Assembly (NCBI GenBank): GCA_900317855.1
Contig: ONIG01000009.1
Coordinates: 1 to 57,843, forward strand
DNA from: an uncultured Eubacteriales bacterium
GTDB lineage: Bacteria > Bacillota > Clostridia > Oscillospirales > Oscillospiraceae
DNA: 57,843 nt
Direction of reading: 5' to 3'
Below are positions 8,225 through 18,504 of the stretch, piece after piece (the first letter of the stretch is position 1; every line of letters starts with the position of its first letter). The position numbers and the translations under genes are program-made. Below the pieces are notes generated by a model. The model had not been told where the DNA came from, made no database searches, and saw only the letters and a list, made by a program, of their open reading frames with translations.

Positions 8225-9514
8225 TTAAGAGATGTCGTTCGTATCGACGAGCTTGACGTCGACGTCGAACGTTTTGCCGTCGCGGTAGATGGTCAGCGTG
8301 ACGGTGTCGCCCACCTTCAGCCCGTCCTTGACGGCGCTGACATCATAGGTGGTGGTCACGGCCTGACCGTTGACGGCTAGCAGCATATCGCCGGACTGGA
8401 TGCCCTGCTTTTCGGCGTCCGAGCCCTCGGCGACGGCGCTGATATACAGCCCCTCGGGCAGATCGTAGTATTCAGAAGCGGCGGAGGACACCGCGCCCAC
8501 GGTGATGCCGATGCTCACGCGGCCGGAAACGCGGCCGTCAGCGAGCAGCGCATTGACGATCGGGCGGATGGACGCCGTCGGGATCGCGAAGCCGATGCCC
8601 TCCACGCCCGTGGACAGGGCCTTCATGTTCGTGATGCCGATCACCTGCCCATACATGTTGATGAGCGGGCCGCCGGAGTTGCCTTCGTTGATGGCGGCAT
8701 TGGTCTGCAGGAGGGTCATGCTGTGCCCGTTATAGACCATGTCGCGGTTGATGGCGGAGATGATGCCGTTGGTCATCGTCCAGCGCAGCTGTTCGCCGAG
8801 TGGGTTGCCGATGGACACAACGTCGTCGCCGACCTGCAGGGAGCTGGAGTCGCCGAATTCGGCGGGCGTGAGGCCCTGCGCCTCGATCTTGAGCACGGCG
8901 ATGTCGCTCACGGCGTCCGCGCCGACGAGCTTGCCGCTGTACTCGGTACCGTCCGAGGTCGTCACGGTGACGGCCTTGGTGCCGTCGAGCACGTGCGTGT
9001 TCGTGACGATGTAGCCATCGCTCGTGAGCACGACGCCGGTGCCGGTGCTGTATTCGCTGCGGCTGATGTCGGCATGGATGCCGACGACGGACGGCAGGCA
9101 CTTGGCATACACGCTCTGCAATGAGAGCGCGCTGCCCCCGGCGGGCTGGAGCGTCATGGTCACACTCGGATCGGTCGGCGCGGCCGGCAGCTCATTCTTG
9201 CCGGTGACGGTGGTGTCATCGTCCGTGTCCTCGCGGGGGAGCGTCACGCTGCCGTGCTGGCCCGGCTCACCGTCGCCGGAGATGGCCTCCCGGCCGCGGC
9301 CGGCGAACACATAGCAGGACGCGATGATGAGTACGAGCACGCCGAGGATGATCATCGTGATCTTCAGCCCCTGATGGGGCTTTTTCTTCGGCGCGGCGGC
9401 CTGCGACGGGCTCCAGTAGGAGTCGTAGCAGCCGGTGCCTGCGGTATCGGTGCGGGGCGCGGTATAGCCGGCCTCATACCAGTCGGACTCCGGTTTGCGG
9501 ACATTGTCGTACAT
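8225..9514 (-). CDS. htrA: HtrA/DegP-family serine protease with PDZ domain
   Basis: A 429-residue membrane-anchored quality-control protease. A cytoplasmic tail (1-50) precedes one membrane segment (about 51-70, ITMIILGVLVLIIASCYVFA). The trypsin-like domain carries the triad: His in TNTHVLDG, Asp in SDIAVLKI, Ser in NEGNSGGPL. A C-terminal PDZ domain (about 335-420) contains GDMLLAVNGQAV. It degrades misfolded proteins at the outer face of the membrane. It lies downstream of a two-component system in the same direction, resembling CssRS-HtrA arrangements, so stress control by that system is likely but inferred. Confidence 0.92.
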   Translation of the reverse strand: MYDNVRKPESDWYEAGYTAPRTDTAGTGCYDSYWSPSQAAAPKKKPHQGLKITMIILGVLVLIIASCYVFAGRGREAISGDGEPGQHGSVTLPREDTDDDTTVTGKNELPAAPTDPSVTMTLQPAGGSALSLQSVYAKCLPSVVGIHADISRSEYSTGTGVVLTSDGYIVTNTHVLDGTKAVTVTTSDGTEYSGKLVGADAVSDIAVLKIEAQGLTPAEFGDSSSLQVGDDVVSIGNPLGEQLRWTMTNGIISAINRDMVYNGHSMTLLQTNAAINEGNSGGPLINMYGQVIGITNMKALSTGVEGIGFAIPTASIRPIVNALLADGRVSGRVSIGITVGAVSSAASEYYDLPEGLYISAVAEGSDAEKQGIQSGDMLLAVNGQAVTTTYDVSAVKDGLKVGDTVTLTIYRDGKTFDVDVKLVDTNDIS

Positions 9515-9609
9515 TGTGGTGTCCCTCCCAAGGAACGATTTGATGATAGCACGTGATTTTGTGCTGCTTATGAATGGAAAACAAACATTTTATGAATTCC
9601 GCGAACAAA

Positions 9610-11095
9610 TCATGAACTCTTGCGTCCGCCCCGGCGGCCGGTGCTCTCGGGCTTGGCGGTGGGCTTGGGCGCGGGCTTTGCGAGCGTGAGCGTGAACAAG
9701 AACTCCGTCACCCCGTCGCGGCTCGTGACGGCGATGTCCTCGCCGTGCGCGTCGAGGATGCTCTTGACCAGGTACAATCCGAGACCCACGCCGTCGCGGT
9801 CGAGGCTGCGGCTGCGGTCGGACTTGTGGAAGCGGTCGAAGATGAACGGCAGGTCGTCGGGCGGAATGGTCTCGCCGTGGTCGCGCACGGAGATATAGGC
9901 CTTGCCCTCCGACTTCCAGAGCGAGACGCACAGCGTGCTGCCGGGCGCGGCGAACTTGACGGCGTTGTCCATCAGGTTATAGAGCACGCGCGTGATGGCG
10001 TCGGGGTCGGCGAGCACCTGCATGGAGTCCTCGGGCAGCTGGAGGTCCACGTCGAGCTGCTTGTCGTCGGCGCGCGCCTCAAAGCTGAGCATGGTGCTGA
10101 CGATCTTCTCCGAGATGTCAAACTCGCGCCGGCGCGTCAGATCCTCGCCCGTGCTCTCAAGGCGCGACATGTCGAGCATGCTGCGCACGAGACGCGAGAG
10201 CCGGCGCGTCTCGTCGGCGATGGTGGCGAGGTATTTGTCCTCCTGATCCTTGGGGATCGTGCCGTCGAGAATGCCGTCGGCAAAGCCGGCGATGGTGGTC
10301 ATGGGGGTCTTGAGCTCGTGCGAGACGTTGGCAATGAAGGCGTTTCGGCGCTGCTCGCTCGTCTCGAGCGAGTCTGCCATGGTGTTGAACGCCGAGATGA
10401 GCGCGCCGACCTCGTCGGTGCGTCCGTCGTCCGTGACGCGGGCGGAGAAGTCGCCGTGGGCGAACTTCTTGGCCGCGACGGCCATCTCGTCAAGCGGCTG
10501 AGCCATGCGCTTGCTCGTCACGAGCGAGAGCAGCAGCGCGATCATCATCACGGCTGCGGACGCGGCGAGAAACACCCACACGAACGTGCGCCAGCCGTCG
10601 ATGATCGTGGCGCTGTTCGTGGCCACGAACACATAGCCGACCACGCGCGCGGCCGTGCCGATGGTGATCGGCTGCGCGACGACGTAGTGCGCGGAGGCGT
10701 AAAACCCGCCGAGGTTCGTGATGAGGTTGAGCTTGCCGTCGCTGCGCAGCTGGATCATCGACGCGGTGCCGATCGTGCGGCCGAGGTGCTCGCAGGCGAT
10801 GTTGCGGCACGAGCAGGAGACGATCGTCCCGTCGGTGTCCGTGATGAAGATGTGGTTACCGGTAGATTGTGCAAGGGTGCTGATGACCATACGCAGGTCC
10901 CAGTTGGAGAGCTCGCCGTCGCGTACGAGTGCCTGCGCGGCGTGGCTGACCTCCTCAGCGTTGGAGACCATGTTGTCGCGGTATTCGCTGATGACATAGC
11001 TGCGGCCGAGGAACACGAACGCCGTGCCGAGGATGAGGAAGCTGAACATGACCATGACGGCGGTCGCGGCGAAGTTTTTGAAATAGATGCTTTTC
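9610..11095 (-). CDS. Sensor histidine kinase
   Basis: The GTG start occupies 11095-11097, directly after the TAA of the response regulator gene, so the two are translated as a pair; the full coding span is 9610-11097 (495 residues). Domains: membrane segment near 8-30, an extracytoplasmic sensor of about 140 residues containing SCSCRNIACEHLG, a second membrane segment near 180-205, HAMP, HisKA with the phospho-acceptor His in NVSHELKTPM, and a HATPase_c domain with NLMDNAVKFA and DRDGVGLGLYLVKS. The paired sensor Cys residues are unusual; they could bind metal or sense redox state. Confidence 0.93.
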
Positions 11096-11097
11096 AC

Positions 11098-11787
11098 TTA
11101 CGTCTCTTCCGCTTCAAACTTATAGCCCACGCCCCAGACAGTCTTGAGCGCCCACTTGTCGGACACACCCTCGAGCTTTTCGCGCAGGCGCTTGATGTGC
11201 ACGTCCACGGTGCGGCTGTCGCCGAAGTAGTCGAAGCCCCACACCTCGTCGAGCAGCTGGTTGCGGGTGTAGACGCGGTTGGGCGTCGCCGCAAGGTGGT
11301 ACAGCAGCTCCATCTCCTTGGGCGGCGTGTCGATCTTTTTGCCGTCGACGATCAGCTCATAGGAGTCGAGGTTGATGACGAGCTTGTCGAACGTGAGCTT
11401 CTTGCTCTTGGGCTTGCCGTCGTCGCCGGTGCGGCGCAGCACAGCGTGCACGCGCGCAAGCAGCTCCTTGACCTCGAATGGCTTGACGATGTAGTCATCC
11501 GCGCCCATCTCCAGGCCGGAGACCTTGTCCTCGGTCTCGCCCTTGGCGGTGAGCATGATGATGGGCATTTTCATGGTCTTGCGCAGCTCGCGGCAGACCT
11601 GCCAGCCGTCCATGACGGGCAGCATGATATCGAGCAGCACGAGGTCGGGCTGGATCTCCCTGGCCATCTCGACGGCCTTGCCGCCGTCGGCCGCGTGCGA
11701 GACCTCGAACCCGTCCTTCTGCAGGTACAGGCGCAGCAGCTCTGCAATGTTGCTATCGTCCTCCACGACGAGCACTTTCTGGCTCAT
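11098..11787 (-). CDS. OmpR/PhoB-family response regulator
   Basis: 229 residues. The receiver domain (1-120) has the acidic pocket EDD, the phospho-Asp in LVLLDIMLP and Lys in YIVKPF. The C-terminal winged-helix DNA-binding domain (about 130-226) contains LDEVWGFDYFGDSRTVDVHIKRLREKLE. Partner of the histidine kinase that starts at its stop codon. A TATAAT-like -10 (near 11850) lies upstream, but a clear -35 is not visible. The downstream htrA is a plausible target. Confidence 0.95.
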   Translation of the reverse strand: MSQKVLVVEDDSNIAELLRLYLQKDGFEVSHAADGGKAVEMAREIQPDLVLLDIMLPVMDGWQVCRELRKTMKMPIIMLTAKGETEDKVSGLEMGADDYIVKPFEVKELLARVHAVLRRTGDDGKPKSKKLTFDKLVINLDSYELIVDGKKIDTPPKEMELLYHLAATPNRVYTRNQLLDEVWGFDYFGDSRTVDVHIKRLREKLEGVSDKWALKTVWGVGYKFEAEET

Positions 11788-11931
11788 GCGATGTTGCCTC
11801 CTTCACCGGCGCGGGCCGCGCCGGATATCATTTTCACAATTTGTCTTTATTATAAAACAACCGGCACGGCGTTTTCATGTCCAATCTGTAAAATCCGCGC
11901 ACCCACGGCCCCCGCGCGCATGGAAAAGGCA

Positions 11932-11960
11932 TTTACAAGACCGGAAAAATGTTGTATGGT
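11932..11960 (+). promoter_or_regulatory. aroC promoter
   Basis: TTTACA (11932-11937), a 17-base spacer and TATGGT (11955-11960), divergent from the two-component operon and 42 bases before the aroC start. Confidence 0.65.
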
Positions 11961-12001
11961 TATCTGTATCCTTTATTTTGAACGAACAGCGAGGCAAACG
12001 C

Positions 12002-13009
12002 ATGAATACCTATGGCGAACGCGTAAAAGTGACGATCTTCGGTGAGTCGCACGGCCCGGCGATCGGCGTCGTGCTCGACGGGGTCCCGGCCGGCGAGGCC
12101 ATCGACATGGACGCCGTGCGCATCCAGATGCGCCGGCGCGCGCCCGGCTCGTCCGACCTGACGACCCACCGCTCGGAGACGGACGACCCGCTCGTGATGA
12201 GCGGCATTCTCGACGGCGTGACGACCGGCGCGCCGATCTCGGCCATCTTCCGCAACAAGGACCAGAACAGCGCGGCCTACCACCCGGAGATCCCGCGCCC
12301 GAGCCACGCGGACTACGCGGCGACCGTGCGCTTCGGCGGCCACGCCGACCTGCGCGGCGGCGGCCCGTTCAGCGGCCGGCTCACGGCGTGCCTGGTGTTC
12401 GCCGGGGCGGTCTGCCGGCAGATCCTTGAGCGCCGCGGCATCACGATCACGGCCAACGCCGTGCGCGTCGGCCAGGCGACGGGCAAGGAACTCAACTTTG
12501 ACATGAAGCGCGCCATTCTCGACGCGCGCAGCGCGGGCGACTCCGTCGGCAGCGAGCTTGAGTGCGTCGTCACGGGCGTGCCCGCCGGCGTCGGCGGGCT
12601 GCTCTTCGGCGGCATGGAGAGCCGCATCGCCGGCATGCTCTATGCCATCCCCGGCGTGAAGGGCGTGGAGTTCGGCCGCGGCTTCGCCCTCGCCGAAATG
12701 CGCGGCAGCGAGGCCAACGACCCCATCCGCCTGAAAAACGGGCACATCACCATGGCCTCGAACAATGCCGGCGGCATCAACGGCGGCATCACCAACGGCA
12801 TGCCGCTCGTCGTGCGCATGGCCCTGCGGCCCACGCCGTCGATCGCGTGCGAGCAGCCGTCGGTCGACCTGACCACGATGGAAGAGACGCCGCTGCGCAT
12901 CAACGGCCGGCACGACCCGTGCCTCGCCCCGCGGGCGATCCCGGTCATGGAGGCCGCGCTCGCCTGCTGCGTGCTCGACGCCATGCTCGACACCGCCGCC
13001 ACGATCTGA
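12002..13009 (+). CDS. aroC: Chorismate synthase
   Basis: Last step of the shikimate pathway: 5-enolpyruvylshikimate-3-phosphate to chorismate, using reduced FMN. The N terminus YGERVKVTIFGESHGPAIGV, the middle GHADLRGGGPFSGRLTA and the C-terminal NGRHDPCLAPRAIPVMEAA are family hallmarks. The ATG at 12002 gives 335 residues starting MNTYGERVK; a longer in-frame extension to 11525 has no family support. First of a three-gene run with 13024 and 13973. Confidence 0.95.
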   Translation: MNTYGERVKVTIFGESHGPAIGVVLDGVPAGEAIDMDAVRIQMRRRAPGSSDLTTHRSETDDPLVMSGILDGVTTGAPISAIFRNKDQNSAAYHPEIPRPSHADYAATVRFGGHADLRGGGPFSGRLTACLVFAGAVCRQILERRGITITANAVRVGQATGKELNFDMKRAILDARSAGDSVGSELECVVTGVPAGVGGLLFGGMESRIAGMLYAIPGVKGVEFGRGFALAEMRGSEANDPIRLKNGHITMASNNAGGINGGITNGMPLVVRMALRPTPSIACEQPSVDLTTMEETPLRINGRHDPCLAPRAIPVMEAALACCVLDAMLDTAATI

Positions 13010-13023
13010 GAAAGGAGTTCCAC

Positions 13024-13980
13024 ATGGACGAAAACAAGACCCCCGAAGAAATCATCAACGACAACGCCGCGCCGGACGCCCCGGAGACCGATGCGCCCGA
13101 AGCGTGCGCGCAGCCGGAAGAAGTCACGGCCGGCGAGCCCGCCGCCGGCGAAGCCGATACTGCCGAAGTCCCCGCTCCGGCGGAGAAAAAGCCCATGAGC
13201 GTCCGCGCGCGTCACGCGTTCCGGCGCGGTGTGGCCGGTCTGCTGGCGGCCGTGGTGCTGCTGGCAGCGTCCGGCTTCGGCGTGTTCCGTCTGGGCAAGG
13301 GCGCGCACAAGATCGCCGGCACGTTCGATGCCGACCCCGGCACGTTCGTGCAGCACGACATCGTGTTCATCCTCAACACATTTGACGACCCCGCCGGCGG
13401 CAGCGCGCAGTACGGCGTTGTGCCCATCGGCGGCAAGCTCGTGGCCTTCCGCTTCCCCGCGCGGTGGGACGCCTCGGTCAAGACCATTGCCGATGCGACC
13501 AACAGCATCCTGCAGGGCCAGAGCTACTCGGTCGACAGCTTCATCCGCGTCACCGGCACGGTCAAGACCATGCCGGAGGCCGTCTCGACCGCGCTCTACG
13601 ACTGGTACACGGAAAACAACGCCTACCTGCAGCAGATCGGCGCCATCGGCGACAGCGACGACGCGGCCGACTACCTGCCCGACGCCATCGTGCGCGTGGA
13701 CTACGTCGGCGGCATCCCGCAGGGCTGGGTCGAGGGGCTGACGGTCGCGGCCGTCGCCTGCCTGATCTATGCCATCGTCGTGTTCATCCGCATCCTCTGC
13801 GGCAAGTATGACGAGCAGGAGCTGCCGGACATCACGTTCGAGCTCGTGGACATGACGCCCGAGACGCCCGCCGAGCCGGAAGCCGCCCCGGAGGCAGACA
13901 GCGCACCGGAGGCCGAGCCGGAGGCTGAGGCCGCGCAGCCCAAAAAATCTGACGAAACCGAGGACACGCCCGATGCCTGA
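13024..13980 (+). CDS. Hypothetical membrane protein with acidic Pro/Ala/Glu-rich tails
   Basis: 318 residues. An acidic low-complexity head (1-60) precedes a membrane segment (about 73-92, AGLLAAVVLLAASGFGVFRL), an extracytoplasmic domain of about 145 residues, a second membrane segment (about 241-262) and a second acidic tail rich in PEA repeats. Both termini are therefore cytoplasmic. I recognise no catalytic motif. Good ribosome site (AAAGGAG). The last 8 bases overlap the start of the methyltransferase gene. Confidence 0.75.
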   Translation: MDENKTPEEIINDNAAPDAPETDAPEACAQPEEVTAGEPAAGEADTAEVPAPAEKKPMSVRARHAFRRGVAGLLAAVVLLAASGFGVFRLGKGAHKIAGTFDADPGTFVQHDIVFILNTFDDPAGGSAQYGVVPIGGKLVAFRFPARWDASVKTIADATNSILQGQSYSVDSFIRVTGTVKTMPEAVSTALYDWYTENNAYLQQIGAIGDSDDAADYLPDAIVRVDYVGGIPQGWVEGLTVAAVACLIYAIVVFIRILCGKYDEQELPDITFELVDMTPETPAEPEAAPEADSAPEAEPEAEAAQPKKSDETEDTPDA

Positions 13981-15094
13981 GCACAAACTGTGCGTGCCGT
14001 GCCTGTTCGGGCTCGAGGGCCCGCTCGGCAACGAGCTGCGCCACATGGGCCTGCGCAGCGTCATGCCCGAAAACGGCCGCGTGCGCTGCACGGGCACGGA
14101 CGCGGACATCGCGCGCATGAACATCCGCTGCCGCTTCGGCGAGCGCGTGCTGCTCGAGCTGGGCAGCTTCCCCGCCCCGACGTTTGACGCGCTCTTCGAG
14201 GGGGTGAAGGCCCTGCCGTGGGCGCAGTACCTGCCCGTGGACGCGGCCTTCCCCGTCAAGGGCTACAGTCTGGAGTCTGCCCTGCACTCGGTGCCCGACT
14301 GCCAGAAGATCATCAAAAAAGCCGTCGTCGAGTCGCTCAAGCAGCGCTACCGCGTCAACTGGTTTGCCGAGACCGGCGCCCTGTACCAGATCCAGTTCTC
14401 GCTCGTGCACGACACGGCCACGCTCTATCTCGACACGACCGGCACGCCGCTGCACAAGCGCGGCTACCGTCCGGCGCACGTGGCCGCGCCCCTGCGCGAG
14501 ACGCTGGCCGCCGCGCTCGTGGACATCGCGGGCTACCGCGGCCGGGGCGATTTCTGCGACCCGTTTTGCGGCAGCGGCACCATTGCCATCGAGGCGGCGC
14601 TGGCCGCCAAAGGCCGCGCGCCGGGCATCAGCCGCGACTTTGCGGCCATGCAGTGGGCGTGGCTGCCGGCCGAGGTCTGGCCGCAGGCGCGCGAGGAAGC
14701 GCGCGCACGCGAGTTTCACGGCGACTACCACATCTTCGCCTCCGACATGGACCCCCGCGCCGTCGCCATGGCGCGCGACAATGCCCGCCGCGCCGGCGTG
14801 GACGACTGCATCGCCTTCGCGGTGGCGGACGCGCGGGAATTTGACCGCACGACCGACCGCGGCGTCATCGTCACGAACCCGCCCTACGGCGAGCGCCTGA
14901 TGGAAAAGCGCGAGGCCGAGGCGCTCTACACCGCCTTCGGCGCGGCCTATGCCAGGACCGAGCACTGGCGGCTCTACCTCCTGAGCTCGCACACGGAGTT
15001 TGAGCGCGCGTTCGGCCGCCCGGCGGACAAGAAGCGCAAGCTCTACAACGGCACGCTCCGCTGCGATCTGTTCCAGTACACGAAAGACGTGTGA
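13973..15094 (+). CDS. THUMP-domain RNA N2-guanine methyltransferase (RlmL/YpsC type)
   Basis: 373 residues. An N-terminal ferredoxin-like/THUMP RNA-binding region (LCVPCLFGLEGPLGNELRHMG to about 160) precedes a Rossmann methyltransferase domain with DPFCGSGTIAIEAALAA and the catalytic NPPYGERL motif typical of base-amino methylases. It probably modifies 23S rRNA. The exact nucleotide is not predictable from this sequence. Translationally coupled to the upstream membrane protein by an 8-base overlap. Confidence 0.88.
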   Translation: MPEHKLCVPCLFGLEGPLGNELRHMGLRSVMPENGRVRCTGTDADIARMNIRCRFGERVLLELGSFPAPTFDALFEGVKALPWAQYLPVDAAFPVKGYSLESALHSVPDCQKIIKKAVVESLKQRYRVNWFAETGALYQIQFSLVHDTATLYLDTTGTPLHKRGYRPAHVAAPLRETLAAALVDIAGYRGRGDFCDPFCGSGTIAIEAALAAKGRAPGISRDFAAMQWAWLPAEVWPQAREEARAREFHGDYHIFASDMDPRAVAMARDNARRAGVDDCIAFAVADAREFDRTTDRGVIVTNPPYGERLMEKREAEALYTAFGAAYARTEHWRLYLLSSHTEFERAFGRPADKKRKLYNGTLRCDLFQYTKDV

Positions 15095-15170
15095 GGCCGC
15101 ATATCCGACACGCAGCCGCATATGTTTAACACTGGTAGTTAAAAATTCGCAAACATTCACAATTTCCCTC

Positions 15171-15199
15171 TTGCGCGCCCCCGCCGCGCGGGGTATAGT
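15171..15199 (+). promoter_or_regulatory. Promoter for the lipid kinase gene
   Basis: TTGCGC (15171-15176), a 17-base GC-rich spacer and TATAGT (15194-15199), 37 bases before the start codon. Confidence 0.7.
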
Positions 15200-15236
15200 A
15201 ATGGTATTATTTTGTCGAAAGTGCAGGAATGGAGCT

Positions 15237-16169
15237 ATGAAACATCTGTTCATCGTCAACCCCGTCGCCGGCGGCAAGAACCGGCACGAATACGTGGCCG
15301 AGCAGGCGCGCCTCGCGCTCGAGGGCAGCGCGGACGCCTACGAGGTCTACATCACCACCGCGCCCATGGACGCGTGCGCGAAGATCGCGGCCGAGGCCGC
15401 TTCCGGCGAGGATCTGCGGGTGTATGCCTGCGGCGGCGACGGCACGCTCAACGAGTGCGTCAACGGCGCCGTCGGGCACGATAACGTCGCTGTGACGCAC
15501 TTCCCCTGCGGCACGGGCAACGACTTCATCAAAATGTTCGGCGAGGAGAAGGAGCGCTTTTTCGACCTCGCGGAGCTCGTGCACGGCGAGGTGCGCGCGC
15601 TCGACGTCATGGAGTGCTGCGGACGCTACGCGGTCAATATCTGCTCGGTCGGCATCGACGCGCGCATCGGCACCGAGGTGCACCAGTACCACGACAGCTA
15701 TGTGCTGTCCGTCGTGGCCAACCTCTTCAAGGGCATCGCCCAACCGCTGACCGTGCGCGGCTGCGGCATGGACTACAGCGGCGGCACGTCGCTCATCTGC
15801 GCGTGCAACGGCCGGTTCTACGGCGGCGGCTTCAACCCCATCCCCGACTCCCGGCCCGACAACGGCAAGCTGGAGTTTCTCGTCGTGCGCGATGTGTCGC
15901 GTCTGACGTTCATCCGGCTCGTCGGCAAGTACGCCAAGGGCCGCTACCGCGAGCTGGCGAATCTCATCACCCACCTCGAGGGCGACCATCTTGAGATCGA
16001 CAGCGAGACCGAGCTCGTCGTGAACATCGACGGCGAGGCCCTCTGGAGCAAACACGTGAACTTTGACCTCATCCCCGGCGGCGTGAACTTCCTCGTGCCG
16101 GCAAACATGGCCTTCTTCCACCCCGAGACGGCGGGCGGCCACGAGACGCGCGAATTTGTCCACGCGTGA
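15237..16169 (+). CDS. Diacylglycerol kinase-family lipid kinase (DgkB/YegS type)
   Basis: 310 residues of the DAGK_cat family, which phosphorylates diacylglycerol or related lipids at the membrane. Visible motifs are IVNPVAGGKN at the N terminus, the nucleotide-binding YACGGDGTLNECVNG, the PCGTGNDFIKMFG motif and the C-terminal VNIDGE. The ATG at 15237 follows GAATGGAG. It recycles diacylglycerol released during lipoteichoic acid or other glycerophosphate transfer (family knowledge). Monocistronic. Confidence 0.88.
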   Translation: MKHLFIVNPVAGGKNRHEYVAEQARLALEGSADAYEVYITTAPMDACAKIAAEAASGEDLRVYACGGDGTLNECVNGAVGHDNVAVTHFPCGTGNDFIKMFGEEKERFFDLAELVHGEVRALDVMECCGRYAVNICSVGIDARIGTEVHQYHDSYVLSVVANLFKGIAQPLTVRGCGMDYSGGTSLICACNGRFYGGGFNPIPDSRPDNGKLEFLVVRDVSRLTFIRLVGKYAKGRYRELANLITHLEGDHLEIDSETELVVNIDGEALWSKHVNFDLIPGGVNFLVPANMAFFHPETAGGHETREFVHA

Positions 16170-16217
16170 CGAAAAAACGCGGTCACAAAACGTTTACAAA
16201 AAAATTTCGCCAGGGGC

Positions 16218-16280
16218 TTGATAATCCGAAAAATTGTGGTATAGTATGATGCGTTAGCACTCCTAGGAATTGAGTGCTAA
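16218..16280 (+). promoter_or_regulatory. groESL promoter with CIRCE operator
   Basis: TTGATA (16218-16223), 16 bases, TATAGT (16240-16245). It is followed by a perfect CIRCE: TTAGCACTC (16254-16262), 9 bases, GAGTGCTAA (16272-16280). CIRCE is the HrcA repressor site, so groESL is heat-inducible by HrcA; hrcA itself is not in the window. Confidence 0.95.
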
Positions 16281-16322
16281 CGCATCGCTTTTTTGTATTT
16301 AATATTAGGAGGCATATAGATC

Positions 16323-16607
16323 ATGAAACTCAAACCGTTGGCAGACCGAGTGATTCTCAAGCAGTTCAAGGCTGAGGAAAAGACGAAGAGCGGCCTGATC
16401 CTGGCAGCATCCGCGCAGGAGAAGCCCGAGATGTTCGAGGTCGTGGAAGTCGGCCCGGGCGGCATGGTGGACGGCAACGAAGTGAAGATGACCGTCGCTG
16501 CGGGCGACCGCGTGATCGTCGGCAAGTACTCCGGCACCACTGTGAAGGTGGACGGCGAGGAATATTCCATCGTGCGTCAGGGCGACATTCTGGCCGTCGT
16601 CGAGTAA
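16323..16607 (+). CDS. groES: GroES co-chaperonin
   Basis: 94 residues, the usual length. It begins MKLKPLADRVILKQ, has the mobile loop region KTKSGLILAASAQEKPE and ends in the beta-barrel stretch VDGEEYSIVRQGDILAVVE. It caps the GroEL cage. Ribosome site TTAGGAGG upstream; groEL follows after 32 bases under the same CIRCE promoter. Confidence 0.97.
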   Translation: MKLKPLADRVILKQFKAEEKTKSGLILAASAQEKPEMFEVVEVGPGGMVDGNEVKMTVAAGDRVIVGKYSGTTVKVDGEEYSIVRQGDILAVVE

Positions 16608-16627
16608 TCCAACCGCTTTGATTTTAG

Positions 16628-18268
<1,641 letters not shown>

Positions 18269-18351
18269 GTCGTAACTTTCAAGGAAGAAAGTCAACGAAT
18301 TAGTATCTGATCTCCATGAAAACGCAAACTTTATAACGTGAAAAGATCGAG

Positions 18352-18372
18352 CTTACGCAGACCTTACGCAGA
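18352..18372 (+). repeat. Left-end TTACGCA direct repeats (putative integrase arm sites)
   Basis: CTTACGCAGA occurs twice, at 18352-18361 and 18363-18372 (11-base step). The same TTACGCA core recurs at the other end of the element (42271, 42283, and inverted at 42325). Confidence 0.55.
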
Positions 18373-18400
18373 AAGCTTTGCGCCTAATGAGCAACTATGA

Positions 18401-18441
18401 AAAAGCCTCTGAATCATCAAATGGTTCAGAGGCTTTTTTCA
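18401..18441. terminator. Bidirectional terminator at left end of element
   Basis: AAAAGCCTCTGAA (18401-18413) pairs with 18425-18437, extended inward by CAT/ATG, with T runs on both strands. It ends groESL read-through and, on the other strand, the cargo operon. Confidence 0.9.
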
Positions 18442-18504
18442 TTTTTGAGGGAGCAGGCCCAAACTTAATCTTATTTGCATTAATGTACTACATAAACCAG
18501 AAAG

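Noticed and set aside
11525..12001. N-terminal extension of chorismate synthase
   Set aside because: The upstream frame overlaps the response regulator on the other strand and the promoter; the family starts at MNTYGERVK.
18269..18504. Gene between groEL and the cargo operon
   Set aside because: Only short frames; the interval holds the repeat sites and a bidirectional terminator.
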